Below, in pieces: positions 25,694 through 35,165 of a stretch of DNA of 64,000 bases. This DNA is from Thermosaccharophagus gerlachensis. Lineage in GTDB: Bacteria; Armatimonadota; Fervidibacteria; Fervidibacterales; Thermosaccharophagaceae. The notes beneath the pieces were generated by a model. That model saw only the letters and a program-made list of their open reading frames with translations, was not told where the DNA came from and ran no database searches. A program made the translations under genes and the position numbers. Where the stretch lies: assembly GCA_041538025.1 (NCBI GenBank), contig JBGOEV010000004.1:1-64000 (forward strand), given 5' to 3'. The first letter of the stretch is position 1. Every line of letters starts with the position of its first letter.

Positions 25694-27157
25694 ATGAACC
25701 GAGGGATAGCGCTCATATTTGTGCTTTGGCTGACAGCAGTCCTTGCCCTCGCTGTATCGTCCATGCTTTTAATGTTGCGAATGGAGGTGCGCAGGTGCGC
25801 TCTCCAAGAGGATAGCGTGAAGGCTTTTTATCTTGCAAGGTCTGGTTTAGCACACGCATTAAGTTTGCTCGCACGAGATGCGAACGGCTTTGATAGCTAC
25901 AGCGAGGAATGGGCATTCATTGATTCAACTCAGTCAGAGTTATCAGAGGAGCAGGGCAGATACATCGTCAAAGTTGAGGATGAGTCTGGGAAACTCAACT
26001 TGAACATGGCTTCACGGGATGAGCTCATTCGCTTTTTCGGTGATGAGGAGATCGCCGATGCCATAATAGATTGGCGTGACAAAGATGATGCTCAAAGCGC
26101 ATGTGGGGCTGAATCTGAATGGTATGCGTTGGCAGGCTTGCCGTATAAACCTCGCAACGGTCCTTTTGAGACATTGCATGAGTTGCTCCTCGTCAGAGGG
26201 ATAAGCAAGGATACATTTTATGGTGTCATGAGAGATGGCAGGCAAGTTTCAACACCTGCTCGGAACCACCTGACCGTTTATTCGTCTGTCCCAAATGTCA
26301 TGCCAGATGGCTCTCCACTCGTCAACTTGAATAAGGCTTCGGAGGAAGAATTGAAGAGTGCTCTTGGTGATGTGCTTACGGATGATGAAATAAAAGCGAT
26401 TGTGCGATATCGCATTGGTTCTCAAACCCCTCAAGCAACACAGCGTCCACAGCAGAGTGCCACTCAAAAGCCACCACCCAATGAAACAGTCACCCAAGGA
26501 ACAACATTTGGAAGCAACCAGACGAGCGCTGTTCCGTCTCGCGCCATAATCACACAACCACCTATCTCGTCACTCGAGGGCATGGCTACGCAAGGTGAAC
26601 AACAGCAACCTCAAAGGGGGAGTGAAGTGCAAGCGCGATTGTTCAATTCGCTTTCCGACCTTTTCTCAGTTCCCGGGATGCCACCTGACAAAGCGCGACA
26701 AATAATTGACCGAGTGACCATATGGGACGGCAGTGCAAGATACGGTGTCATAAACATTAACACTGCGTCTTTTGAGGTCTTGATGAGCATACCGACGATG
26801 AGCGAAGCAATCGCCAATGACATAATCGCCTTTAGGGACACCAATGGTGCTTTCGAATCGCTCTCACAGCTTCTTGACCTGCCATCTGTTGATGAGGAAA
26901 CTTTTAGGCGGTTGGTTGATCGTGTGAGCATACGAACTAACACATTCCGAATTATCTCGGTCGGTTGGATGAACAGCGGTGCGCGCCATGTCATAGAATG
27001 CGTTGTTGAGCGTCTGCCACATAGCCCAACAGAAGTAGCTTCGCGAAAGCCACAAACCGAATTATTCAGCACGAGTTTCAGAGAACCTATAACGCACTCA
27101 GGGAGCTCTAAGAAGGGCACTTATACGTTTCTCGTTCGCTACTGGAGAGAAAGGTGA
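25694..27157 (+). CDS. gspK: Minor pseudopilin GspK (tip protein)
   Basis: 487 residues. The N-terminal hydrophobic helix (GIALIFVLWLTAVLALAVSSMLLML) is the K-type prepilin signal, which lacks the Glu at +5. AFYLARSGLAHAL and DESGKLNLNMASRDEL are K signatures, as is DWRDKDD. Helix-hairpin-helix elements appear twice (INTASFEVLMSIP; LSQLLDLPSV). Between them lies a Gln/Pro/Thr-rich low-complexity stretch of about 65 residues (about 245-310), which makes the protein longer than usual. Known GspK caps the pseudopilus. The ribosome site AAGGTGAT overlaps the stop of gspJ. Confidence 0.88.
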   Translation: MNRGIALIFVLWLTAVLALAVSSMLLMLRMEVRRCALQEDSVKAFYLARSGLAHALSLLARDANGFDSYSEEWAFIDSTQSELSEEQGRYIVKVEDESGKLNLNMASRDELIRFFGDEEIADAIIDWRDKDDAQSACGAESEWYALAGLPYKPRNGPFETLHELLLVRGISKDTFYGVMRDGRQVSTPARNHLTVYSSVPNVMPDGSPLVNLNKASEEELKSALGDVLTDDEIKAIVRYRIGSQTPQATQRPQQSATQKPPPNETVTQGTTFGSNQTSAVPSRAIITQPPISSLEGMATQGEQQQPQRGSEVQARLFNSLSDLFSVPGMPPDKARQIIDRVTIWDGSARYGVININTASFEVLMSIPTMSEAIANDIIAFRDTNGAFESLSQLLDLPSVDEETFRRLVDRVSIRTNTFRIISVGWMNSGARHVIECVVERLPHSPTEVASRKPQTELFSTSFREPITHSGSSKKGTYTFLVRYWRER

Positions 27158-27164
27158 TCGTGAG

Positions 27165-28766
27165 ATGTTATTCAGGCGCTTCTTTGTTGGATTTGAAATC
27201 GGGCAAAGGGAATTAAAGGTGGTCATCCTGCGAAGACATCATGCGGGCGTAGAGATGGTTGGTTTTGATAGAGTGCGACTAAAAGCTGAAAGCGATGAGG
27301 AGAGATGTTACGAGGTTGGCGAGGAGCTTCGGCGTATCATTTCACTGCACGGCGTGAGTAGCGCTGTTGGTTGTGCTTGTGTGCCGATGAAAACATGTGT
27401 TCTGCGCAGGCTTTCTCTGCCACCTGTGAAAGGGCGCAATATACTTGAACAACTCCTGCTAACGGAGGCGCAAAACCAAATCCCAATCCCTATGAGCAAG
27501 ATGGCTTTCAGTTATCTCATACAGGCAAGCGGGAGCACAGAAATGCAAGTCCTCATAGGTATGTGTAAGCGTGAGGTTGTTGAATTTGTTCTCAGGGCTG
27601 CTCACTTGGCTGGGTTGAATCTGCGCTTGATTATACCTTCTACTCTCGCGTGCTGGAATGCGGTGAGCACCAACTTGCTCACGGAACGCCTCACATGCTT
27701 GATTGACATCGGAGAAACAGCTGTTGACATTGTGGTAGGGCACAGGGAGGAAGTTTTTGTTGTAAGGAGCATACCGATGGGCATTGAACAGCTTGCGAAG
27801 GTAGTAGCAGAAGATGTTGGATGCTCACAAGAGGAAGCGGAACTGAGATTGAGAAGAAACGGCGTTGATTTATCAACGCTTGACCAGCTTGGAGAAGAGA
27901 GTTTTGAGCGTTCCGGGATGTTGTCTTGGTTGTTGAAGTTTGAAGGGGAGTTGGTGAAGACAGCTCAAGTTGTGAAGCAAAGTATCGGTGAAGAAATGAA
28001 AAGGATTTTGCTCTGCGGTGATGGAGCTGTTTTACCGAACATATCCGAATGGATTGGCAAGCGCTTAGGGGTGAACGTGCTTCAGTTAGATGCATCAAAA
28101 GTTGGTGTTTGGACGAAGGGGCTGGTAAGCCAAAACGAATTGTTGCCACTTGTTGGAGCTATCGGTGCAGCACGAACTCTTGCAATGCATATTCCCTCTA
28201 TCAACTTCATGCCACACCTTAGAGAGGGATTTTTTATTGCGCCAAAATTGATTCGCTATGTTACACCCGTGCTTTTGGCTTTAAACCTCGTTCTAATTGC
28301 AGTTGGTTTGCACTGCAATTTGAAGCTTACAAAGCTACGTGGCGATGCTGAGAAGCTCGTGATGGCTATTGAAGAGAAACGAGCGGAGCTTCGCTCTGAA
28401 TTGGTAAGCAACGATTTGCCCGTCATAGTTTCCAAGATGAAAGAAGCAGTTTCAAAGTTTGGTGACATTAGAAGTGACCTGCTTGAACTGCTCTACAAAC
28501 TTAGCATGGTGCTCCCAAAAGATGCATGGTTGAGCGAACTTGAATACCGAAGGGATAGTGAAGTTATTATCAGAGGTGTTGCACCAAGCTATCGTGTTTT
28601 GGATGAAATTGTGAACGCCATAAGAGGTATGAAAGCCGATGAAGGTGGCAAAGTGCCATTGTTTTCAGAAGTGGTTGTGACAAGCGCAATTGGGCGACAG
28701 ATGGCTGGAAGAACACTGATTGACTTTAGGCTTATGTGTTCGTTTCGTCAAACTCAAAGGCGGTGA
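27165..28766 (+). CDS. gspL: GspL-like (PilM-PilN fusion) assembly protein
   Basis: 533 residues. The N-terminal 350 residues are a PilM/FtsA-like actin fold (FFVGFEIGQRELKVVIL at the start; LIDIGETAVDIVV and ILLCGDGAVLPNI later). One membrane helix follows at about residues 368-388 (YVTPVLLALNLVLIAVGL). Then comes a periplasmic coiled coil plus a small ferredoxin-like domain (LSMVLPKDAWLSELEYR) of PilN type. That is the GspL layout, joining the cytoplasmic ATPase to the periplasm. The N-terminal part keeps more PilM-like character than classic GspL. It starts seven bases after gspK. Confidence 0.85.
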   Translation: MLFRRFFVGFEIGQRELKVVILRRHHAGVEMVGFDRVRLKAESDEERCYEVGEELRRIISLHGVSSAVGCACVPMKTCVLRRLSLPPVKGRNILEQLLLTEAQNQIPIPMSKMAFSYLIQASGSTEMQVLIGMCKREVVEFVLRAAHLAGLNLRLIIPSTLACWNAVSTNLLTERLTCLIDIGETAVDIVVGHREEVFVVRSIPMGIEQLAKVVAEDVGCSQEEAELRLRRNGVDLSTLDQLGEESFERSGMLSWLLKFEGELVKTAQVVKQSIGEEMKRILLCGDGAVLPNISEWIGKRLGVNVLQLDASKVGVWTKGLVSQNELLPLVGAIGAARTLAMHIPSINFMPHLREGFFIAPKLIRYVTPVLLALNLVLIAVGLHCNLKLTKLRGDAEKLVMAIEEKRAELRSELVSNDLPVIVSKMKEAVSKFGDIRSDLLELLYKLSMVLPKDAWLSELEYRRDSEVIIRGVAPSYRVLDEIVNAIRGMKADEGGKVPLFSEVVVTSAIGRQMAGRTLIDFRLMCSFRQTQRR

Positions 28767-28770
28767 ATTT

Positions 28771-29367
28771 ATGATGGCTCTGGTAGCAGGTGAGAGTGAA
28801 GCCACGGTTGAGAAAGTCAAAACAGATTCAAGGATGGTCATCGTGAATGTGGTGCTACTGCTCCTTTGTTGCTTGCTCATTGGGTTCTGGGTAATGCCTA
28901 TGCGCAATGCCATTCGTCAAATGAATAGGGCGATTAGGGAGCAACGTAGCCAGCTTAATCAACTTGCAACGCAGATTGAGCAGGTAAGAAGGCTGAGGAT
29001 GGAATATAGCTCGCTATGCAGGTTGATTGGTTCACCTGTGAAGGTGTTTGAGCGCGGAAGGCTATCATGGCAGCTTGTTTCTGAGATTAGTGAGTTATGT
29101 TTACGGAGTGGGCTGCAGATTGATGCACTCCATCCTCACGAAGCTTCATTTGACAACGATAAGCGGCTGGCTTCGTTGCCAGTTGAGGTAACTGCAACAG
29201 GGACGCTTGAGGCTCTTTCAAGGTTCCTGTTTCAGTTGCGCAAGCTTACGCCAATCACTGTGGTTGATGGGATGGCAGTCCAGATGCCAAAAGGTGGTAG
29301 CGAGAAACTGCAAATACAGATGCGCATAGTGAGGTTTGTTATAGTTGAGCACAAAGGCGGGCGGTAG
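28771..29367 (+). CDS. gspM: GspM/PilO-like assembly protein
   Basis: 198 residues from ATG 28771, preceded by AAGGCGGTGA that overlaps the stop of the gene before. One membrane helix lies at about residues 25-45 (MVIVNVVLLLLCCLLIGFWV). A heptad-rich stretch follows (RAIREQRSQLNQLATQIEQV), then a ferredoxin-like domain with LPVEVTATGTLEALSRFLFQL. That order is typical of GspM and PilO, which pair with GspL/PilN. Sequence similarity alone cannot separate M from O; the neighbourhood favours type II secretion. Confidence 0.82.
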   Translation: MMALVAGESEATVEKVKTDSRMVIVNVVLLLLCCLLIGFWVMPMRNAIRQMNRAIREQRSQLNQLATQIEQVRRLRMEYSSLCRLIGSPVKVFERGRLSWQLVSEISELCLRSGLQIDALHPHEASFDNDKRLASLPVEVTATGTLEALSRFLFQLRKLTPITVVDGMAVQMPKGGSEKLQIQMRIVRFVIVEHKGGR

Positions 29368-29400
29368 GCACTAAAGCTGTAACACTGCGGTGATGAGAAC

Positions 29401-30327
29401 ATGAGATTTGAGGTAACTAAACGAGATGCCGTCATACTCAGCATCTTCATGGTGGTGTTAGTGATATGTTGTTATGCGTATGTGCGGTGGGCTACATCTC
29501 CAAAAGCAAAAGTTAGCACGGTTGAAGCAGATGTTAGGTCATCGGAAATGAAATATGACGGCGAGAGCTCGCATGGAAGCACGGAAGAAACTTTAAAGCT
29601 GTATGTTGAGGAGATGCTCAAGCGACGCACAACAGCAGTGCAAAAATATGAGCTAATATGGAAGCGCAACATCTTTAGGGAAACAATTGGCGAGGGAGTG
29701 GCAACCAGTGCCAATGTAGTTCGTCGGAGCAACATAACACTGCCAGTTCTACCGCCAGCAAGCGTAGTTGTTAAGCAGGAGGAGCCCTCTTCAAAGCCTG
29801 CACAGAGCTATCAAGAGAAGCCAAAGAACATCACATATACAGCTTTTGTGCTTATTGGTGGGAAACCGTTAGCACTGCTTGAAGATACAAGCATTAAAGA
29901 TGGATGCTATGTTGGCGAGGGTGAATATGCCTTTGGTGTGAGGGTGCTCAGGATAACGCCCGATGTAATTGAGGTTGAAAAGGATGGTCAAATCTTCTAT
30001 TACGCACTTGGCGAGAATAAGGAAGAGCGCGAGCTACTTGCAAGAGGAGGTTCACCTCAGCCTCAACAGAGAAGCACAACTTCGCAACAAGAACAGCCTG
30101 CAAGGTCTTCTGAAACAAGTGCAGGAGGAACATCTCAACCCGAACAGCAAAAGGTAGCACAACCCACTGTTACACCACCGCAACCACCAAGCTTTGAGGG
30201 GAGAAAAGGGTTCATTGAACGGATAATGCAACGCTTGCGTGAGCGCTATGGCGAGAACATACCGCCAGAAGTTGAAGAGAGGCTCAAACGCTTTAGAAGA
30301 AGGCTTGAGGAAGATAGGTCAGATTAA
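29401..30327 (+). CDS. gspC: GspC/PilP-like inner-membrane linker protein
   Basis: 308 residues. A membrane helix at residues 11-29 is followed by a linker. KYELIWKRNIFRE near residue 82 is the F/N-F motif found before the homology region of GspC. A beta-rich homology domain follows (ITYTAFVLIGGKPLALLED ... YALGENKEERELL), which in known systems touches the secretin N0 domain. The C-terminal 90 residues are rich in Gln, Ser and Pro and end in a basic helix. No PDZ or coiled-coil tail is evident. Its place just before gspD is typical for linker and secretin. Confidence 0.8.
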   Translation: MRFEVTKRDAVILSIFMVVLVICCYAYVRWATSPKAKVSTVEADVRSSEMKYDGESSHGSTEETLKLYVEEMLKRRTTAVQKYELIWKRNIFRETIGEGVATSANVVRRSNITLPVLPPASVVVKQEEPSSKPAQSYQEKPKNITYTAFVLIGGKPLALLEDTSIKDGCYVGEGEYAFGVRVLRITPDVIEVEKDGQIFYYALGENKEERELLARGGSPQPQQRSTTSQQEQPARSSETSAGGTSQPEQQKVAQPTVTPPQPPSFEGRKGFIERIMQRLRERYGENIPPEVEERLKRFRRRLEEDRSD

Positions 30328-30374
30328 TCTTTTGGCTCAGTTAGAAACGCATAGCAGTGGAGGTGAAAAGCCCG

Positions 30375-33300
30375 ATGCTGCCAAAACTTTATCCGATAAC
30401 GATAGCTTCCATAAGGAAACGAGCACTTATAAGGTTTCTCAGCTTCCTCAACTTGGTTGCGGTTTTGACAGTTATGTGTGGCTGGCACATGTGTGTGTAT
30501 GCAACCCAGCAAGCACCTGAGCAGAAGCAGGAAGCTGTTGAGATGGAAGGTGGTGAACAACCAAGTAAGAAAGCAGAAGGCTTAACCCCTGAGAGGCGTG
30601 GTCAATCGTATAGCGACTTCAAGCCATCATTTGAAGGTTTTGAAGGTAGGGTGAGTTACGATAAGGAGCTTAAGCTCTTGTTTTCATTCGTGCGAGCAGA
30701 CATTGAGCATGTCATCCAATTTTTCAGCAAGGTGACAGGTAAGGTTTTTGTGCTTCATCCGCAACTTGAAGGCACTGTCACAATCATAGCCCCATCACCA
30801 CTAACGGTTGAGCAGGCTTTTGAAGTCCTCGCAGCTGTGCTAAATGTGCGTGGCTTTGCCATGCTTGGTAGCCCCAAGGATTTCATCATCAGGATAGTTC
30901 CGTTGAGCGAGGCTAAGACGCAAGCAACACAACTGCGCACGGAGACAAAGCCGACAGAAAGCATGCAGGAAGGTTTAGCTACTCGTCCACTCATTCCTGC
31001 TGATCAGCTCGTTACGCAGGTTATACCGTTGCGCTACGCCAATGCAAAGCAATTGCAACAAGAGCTTGCACCGCTTGTATCAGCTCAGAATGCTCTCATA
31101 ACAAGCACAACTGCTGGAAACCTTTTAATCATCACTGATACGGAGCGAAACATTGAGAGGTTGCTTAGCATTGTGCGTATGGTAGATGTAAGCGTTGCTG
31201 AGGCGATGGAACTTGCCATCATAAAGTTAAAGCATGCCGACGCTGAACAACTTGCACAAGTATTGGTGAAGCTTTTCGGTATAGTTGAACCTGCACCTGC
31301 TCGTCCTCCTGCGCAACCAGGTCAGCCAGCTCAACCTGAGAGCGCAAAGCAGCCACCACAACCTCAGCAAAGGGCTGTGGAAATGCAGGTGCAAGTCGTG
31401 GCAGAACCACGCACCAACTCGCTCATCGTTTGGGCAAGCAAGGAAAGAATGAAGATGATAAAAGAAGTCGTTGAGCAACTTGATGTTGAAACCACTGAGC
31501 TACTCACATTTGAGGTCATACAGCTGAAGCATGCTGATGCCGTGGAGGTTGATAGAATACTCTCGGAGATATTTGAGCTCACACCCGGTGGGAGGGTTGA
31601 AAGTGGCACAACACCCGCATTAAGATTGCCGAGGACTGCAGAAACAACAAGGGGTGTGGTTGGCGCATATGCAATCATTTCTTCAGATCCAAGGACAAAC
31701 TCGCTCATAGTTGCAGCTACGGAAAGCAAGATGCAGTTCATTAAATCGCTCGTTGAGAAGCTTGATGTTGACATAACCCCGCCAGTTGAGGTTCAGGTCA
31801 TACCGCTTAAGTATGCAGACGCTGTAACGCTCTCTGATACATTGAGGACGCTCTTTCAAGAGGGCATCGCTGGCATAAGGATACCACAAGAAATTCGTGG
31901 TCAGTTTGAAAGGGTTAGGACGCGCGTAACGTCACGCTCAAGGGGTGAGCTTGAAAGGCAAGTTGCAATAGCAGCTGATGAGCGTGCCAATGCGCTTATC
32001 GTGGCAGCAACGAAGGAGAACGTAGAGCTCATCAAGCAACTTGTAAGTGAGTTAGACAAAGACTTTGCACCACCAGTTATGGCGAGGGTTTTTAAACTGC
32101 AATATGCAGATGCAGCACAGATAGCCGACGTGCTCAATCAATTGTTTGAACAAACACAAGGTGTGCAAAGGGGCATCTTCTGGTGGTGGACACAACGCCA
32201 ACCTACAACCAGATCAGCACGCCTGGTTGGTTTGCGCCAGAATGCAGTTGAGGCAGATGTGCGCACGAACTCCATCATCGTCGCAGCTACTGAGGAGAAC
32301 ATGAGGGAGTTTGAGCGTTTGATCAGGGAGCTTGACCAACCTGCAACACTTACAAATCTTGTGCGTGTCTACAAGATACAAAATGTTAACGCAAGGGAAC
32401 TCGCTGACACGATAAACTCAATATTGGCTCAACAGCGTCGCCCGACTGGCTTTTTCTTTTTCGTGTTCGCAGCAATGCAAAGGCAATTCCAAGGTCCGTT
32501 GCGAAACCTGCAAGACATCTCTGTCACTGCTGACACGAAAACAAACTCACTTATTGTTACAGCTCCTCCGTATGCGTTTGATGTTGTTGAGCAACTCATT
32601 GAACAGCTTGACACCGTGCTTCCACAGGTCTTCATTGAGGTCATGATAGTGGATGTGACGCTTACCAAGGAACTTGAATTGGGTGTTGAGTGGGCAGTAT
32701 TGCAAGAGAGGTTATTCGGTGAGGCTGCTGCTTCAAAGCTTGGGACACAACTTGGTGTAGAACAAATCCAAGGTGGGCTCTCTTGGGAGGTCGTCAGCAA
32801 GAATTTCCAAGCGTTGCTGAAAACACTCGCTACTCAAAACAAAGTGAGGGTTCTCGCAACGCCTCACATCCTCACGCTTGATAATACACCAGCAACAATA
32901 ACGATAGGGAAATCATATCCAGTTCCAAGGAATGTCATAATCACTGCTACAGGTCCGCAATACACGATCGCATTTGAGGACATAGCTCTGACCCTTGAGG
33001 TAACGCCACACATCAACAACAGTGGTTACGTGCTTATGGATATAAGGCAGACCATAAACGACATAGCTGAGAAAGTTGTTCTTCAGGGGCAAGAGTTGCC
33101 AGTGATAACAAAGCGTGAGGCGGTGGCATCTGTGCAAGTGAAAGATGGTCAAACAGTAGTCATAGGCGGTATACTGAAACATGATCTGCGCAAGTTTGTT
33201 CAAGGTGTCCCACTGCTCAAGGATTTGCCAATATTTGGTTCGCTGTTCAGCCGCGTGAGGGACTTGAAGGAACGCACCGAGTTAATGGTGTTCATCACGC

Positions 33301-33593
33301 CACGAATCATACGCACTGGTGAGGAATTGCAAAGCATCACTGAGAAAGAAAAGCGCTCTCTCACATATCCACACTTGCTAAAGAAACTGGTTCCAGAAGG
33401 CGGCGAGGAGAATTTGAAGGAGCCGAAAGCAAACAATGATGAAGCAAGCAACGGTGAAGCAAACAATGCTGGCTCGCAGAGGAACGAAGATGAAGCAGAG
33501 GGGGCAGTTGCACCAGAGAACTCGCATACGATTACGATTGATGACCTCAAACTGAAGATTGAAGTCGGCACGAAAGGGAAGGGTCAAAGATGA
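30375..33593 (+). CDS. gspD: Type II secretion secretin GspD with extra N-domain repeats
   Basis: 1072 residues from ATG 30375 (GGAGGTGA nine bases upstream). A signal-like helix spans about residues 20-45. The N0 domain is at about 98-180 (SFVRADIEHVIQFFSKVTG). Six NolW-type N1-like repeats follow, starting near 215, 279, 376, 472, 569 and 659. Each begins with VIPLKYADA-like text and ends with RTNSLIVAAT ... LD. The secretin pore domain spans about 755-985 (VLPQVFIEVMIVDV; VPLLKDLPIFGSLF; MVFITPRII). A polar acidic tail of about 90 residues ends the protein. Known GspD has N1, N2 and N3 and about 650-700 residues, so this one builds a longer periplasmic channel. It closes the gsp run. Confidence 0.95.
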   Translation: MLPKLYPITIASIRKRALIRFLSFLNLVAVLTVMCGWHMCVYATQQAPEQKQEAVEMEGGEQPSKKAEGLTPERRGQSYSDFKPSFEGFEGRVSYDKELKLLFSFVRADIEHVIQFFSKVTGKVFVLHPQLEGTVTIIAPSPLTVEQAFEVLAAVLNVRGFAMLGSPKDFIIRIVPLSEAKTQATQLRTETKPTESMQEGLATRPLIPADQLVTQVIPLRYANAKQLQQELAPLVSAQNALITSTTAGNLLIITDTERNIERLLSIVRMVDVSVAEAMELAIIKLKHADAEQLAQVLVKLFGIVEPAPARPPAQPGQPAQPESAKQPPQPQQRAVEMQVQVVAEPRTNSLIVWASKERMKMIKEVVEQLDVETTELLTFEVIQLKHADAVEVDRILSEIFELTPGGRVESGTTPALRLPRTAETTRGVVGAYAIISSDPRTNSLIVAATESKMQFIKSLVEKLDVDITPPVEVQVIPLKYADAVTLSDTLRTLFQEGIAGIRIPQEIRGQFERVRTRVTSRSRGELERQVAIAADERANALIVAATKENVELIKQLVSELDKDFAPPVMARVFKLQYADAAQIADVLNQLFEQTQGVQRGIFWWWTQRQPTTRSARLVGLRQNAVEADVRTNSIIVAATEENMREFERLIRELDQPATLTNLVRVYKIQNVNARELADTINSILAQQRRPTGFFFFVFAAMQRQFQGPLRNLQDISVTADTKTNSLIVTAPPYAFDVVEQLIEQLDTVLPQVFIEVMIVDVTLTKELELGVEWAVLQERLFGEAAASKLGTQLGVEQIQGGLSWEVVSKNFQALLKTLATQNKVRVLATPHILTLDNTPATITIGKSYPVPRNVIITATGPQYTIAFEDIALTLEVTPHINNSGYVLMDIRQTINDIAEKVVLQGQELPVITKREAVASVQVKDGQTVVIGGILKHDLRKFVQGVPLLKDLPIFGSLFSRVRDLKERTELMVFITPRIIRTGEELQSITEKEKRSLTYPHLLKKLVPEGGEENLKEPKANNDEASNGEANNAGSQRNEDEAEGAVAPENSHTITIDDLKLKIEVGTKGKGQR

Positions 33594-33721
33594 AATGAAT
33601 GCTTTTGACCCCGACTTGAGTGCCAGTCAGCTACCTCAAGCTATACTAAGGATTTGGACGGGAACACACAAGCTTAAATTTTTGGAGCAATGTTTTAGCA
33701 GGAGGAGTGGGACGAGTTTTT

Positions 33722-35155
33722 ATGAGTGGTGAAGCACGTAATGTGAAGACAAAAGGTAAAAGTGGTGGTTCAAAGAGGAGGACAGTTTTAGAACCTGCTT
33801 TCCATAGTGCTCCAAAGTGCATGGTTGTGTCACTTGGATGCCCTAAGAACACCGTTGACTCGGAAGTCTTGCTTGCCGAACTTGTGAAACACGGATATGA
33901 ATTAACTACCGATCCAAGTGAAGCGAGTGCTATTATCGTCAACACATGCGGTTTCATCAAGGACGCCGTTGAGGAATCCGTGAGTGTGCTCAAAGAGCTT
34001 GTTCAGCGGAAGCGATCATCAGGGGTGTTCATAGCTGCAGGATGCTTGTGTTCTCGTGCTCCTGAGTTGGTTATGCGTCATGTCCCTCAAGTTGATGCTT
34101 GTGTGCCAGCTGATAAGCTCAATGAGATACCAACGCTTTTAAATTCAATGCTCGCATGGAAGCGTAAGCATCCTTTATCCTCTTTGAGCGTTGGCTTAGA
34201 TCTGAAGTTCAGGCTGCTCAGCACGCCTCCTTGGTATGCATACCTGAAAGTTTCCGAAGGCTGTGATCGTTCTTGCAGCTTCTGTGTCATCCCCCTGATA
34301 CGAGGCAAGCAACGCAGCCGAAGAATTGAGGAGCTTTTGCAAGAGGCATCATGGCTCGCATCAAAAGGCGTCCAAGAGATTATACTTGTCGCTCAAGAGA
34401 CAACAAGGTATGGCTATGACCTATATGGTGAGATGATGTTGCCAAAGCTTTTGCGGAGCCTCTCTAACATTGATGGGATAAGGTGGGTGCGCATACTTTA
34501 TGGTTTCCCGACAACCGTCACGGATGAATTGATAGAGGCAATGGCTACACTCCCGAATGTTGCTCACTACATTGACATACCACTACAGCATGTCCATCCA
34601 GATTTACTTCGTGCGATGAACCGTCCCGGGGATGGCGAAAGTTATATGAAGCTGATTGAGAAGCTGAGGAATGCTATGCCAGACATTGCTATTAGGACAA
34701 CATTCATCGTTGGCTTCCCGGGTGAGAGTGAAACTCACTTTGAAGCCCTTTTGCAGTTTGTAAAAGCAGCAGAGCTTGACAGGGTTGGTGCTTTTATCTT
34801 TTCTCCCGAACCAGAGACAGTTGCTGCAAAGCTTGATGGTCAAATCCCTGAGGATGTCAAAATTGAAAGATATGAAAGGCTGATGGAGGTCCAAAGCGAA
34901 ATCTCTCTCAAACTTAATAGACGCATGATAGGCAAAACCATTGATGTGCTTGTTGAGGGACGGGATGAAATTAAAAAGATGTGGGTGGGGCGCAGTTACA
35001 GGGATGCACCAGAGATTGACGGCGTCGTTTATTTAAGAGACGGGAGTGGGTTAAAAGAAGGTGTGTTCGTTAAGGCAATGGTTGAGGGTGCAGGAACATA
35101 TGACTTGTTCGCGAAAGCTTCTTTTGATAGTGGATGTATAAGCGAAAGGAGGTGA
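33722..35155 (+). CDS. rimO: Ribosomal protein S12 methylthiotransferase RimO
   Basis: About 477 residues. RimO adds a methylthio group to an Asp of ribosomal protein S12 using two iron-sulphur clusters. The N-terminal domain has SLGCPKNTVDSE and INTCGFIKDA; the radical SAM motif CDRSCSFC follows near residue 175. YLKVSEGCDR, LQHVHPDLLRAMNRP and TTFIVGFPGE belong to the core, and the C-terminal TRAM domain includes VLVEGRDE. The start is uncertain: GGAGGA abuts a GTG at 33707, and ATG 33722 lies about 15 bases beyond. It comes 128 bases after gspD and ends in the ribosome site of the next gene. Confidence 0.95.
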   Translation: MSGEARNVKTKGKSGGSKRRTVLEPAFHSAPKCMVVSLGCPKNTVDSEVLLAELVKHGYELTTDPSEASAIIVNTCGFIKDAVEESVSVLKELVQRKRSSGVFIAAGCLCSRAPELVMRHVPQVDACVPADKLNEIPTLLNSMLAWKRKHPLSSLSVGLDLKFRLLSTPPWYAYLKVSEGCDRSCSFCVIPLIRGKQRSRRIEELLQEASWLASKGVQEIILVAQETTRYGYDLYGEMMLPKLLRSLSNIDGIRWVRILYGFPTTVTDELIEAMATLPNVAHYIDIPLQHVHPDLLRAMNRPGDGESYMKLIEKLRNAMPDIAIRTTFIVGFPGESETHFEALLQFVKAAELDRVGAFIFSPEPETVAAKLDGQIPEDVKIERYERLMEVQSEISLKLNRRMIGKTIDVLVEGRDEIKKMWVGRSYRDAPEIDGVVYLRDGSGLKEGVFVKAMVEGAGTYDLFAKASFDSGCISERR

Positions 35156-35165
35156 AGGGCGCATA
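35145..35165 (+). promoter_or_regulatory. Perfect ribosome site in front of a possible AUA start codon
   Basis: AAAGGAGGTGA (35145-35155) is the strongest Shine-Dalgarno in its region and overlaps the rimO stop. The next in-frame codon at start distance is ATA (35163-35165), ten bases after GGAGG. The first conventional start of that frame is GTG 35184, 31 bases away with no site of its own. This arrangement suggests AUA initiation, or a very long ribosome-site spacing. Confidence 0.5.

Noticed and set aside
20063..33593. Type IV pilus cluster rather than type II secretion
   Set aside because: The major pseudopilin has the GspG tail (DPWGNDYRY, DADIGNW), and the H-I-J-K set with a GspK-type tip protein is present, so type II secretion fits better despite PilM/N/O-like parts.
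33616..33647. Promoter TTGAGT-20-TATACT before rimO
   Set aside because: The spacing of 20 bases is too long for a normal promoter, and no better -35 box is seen.
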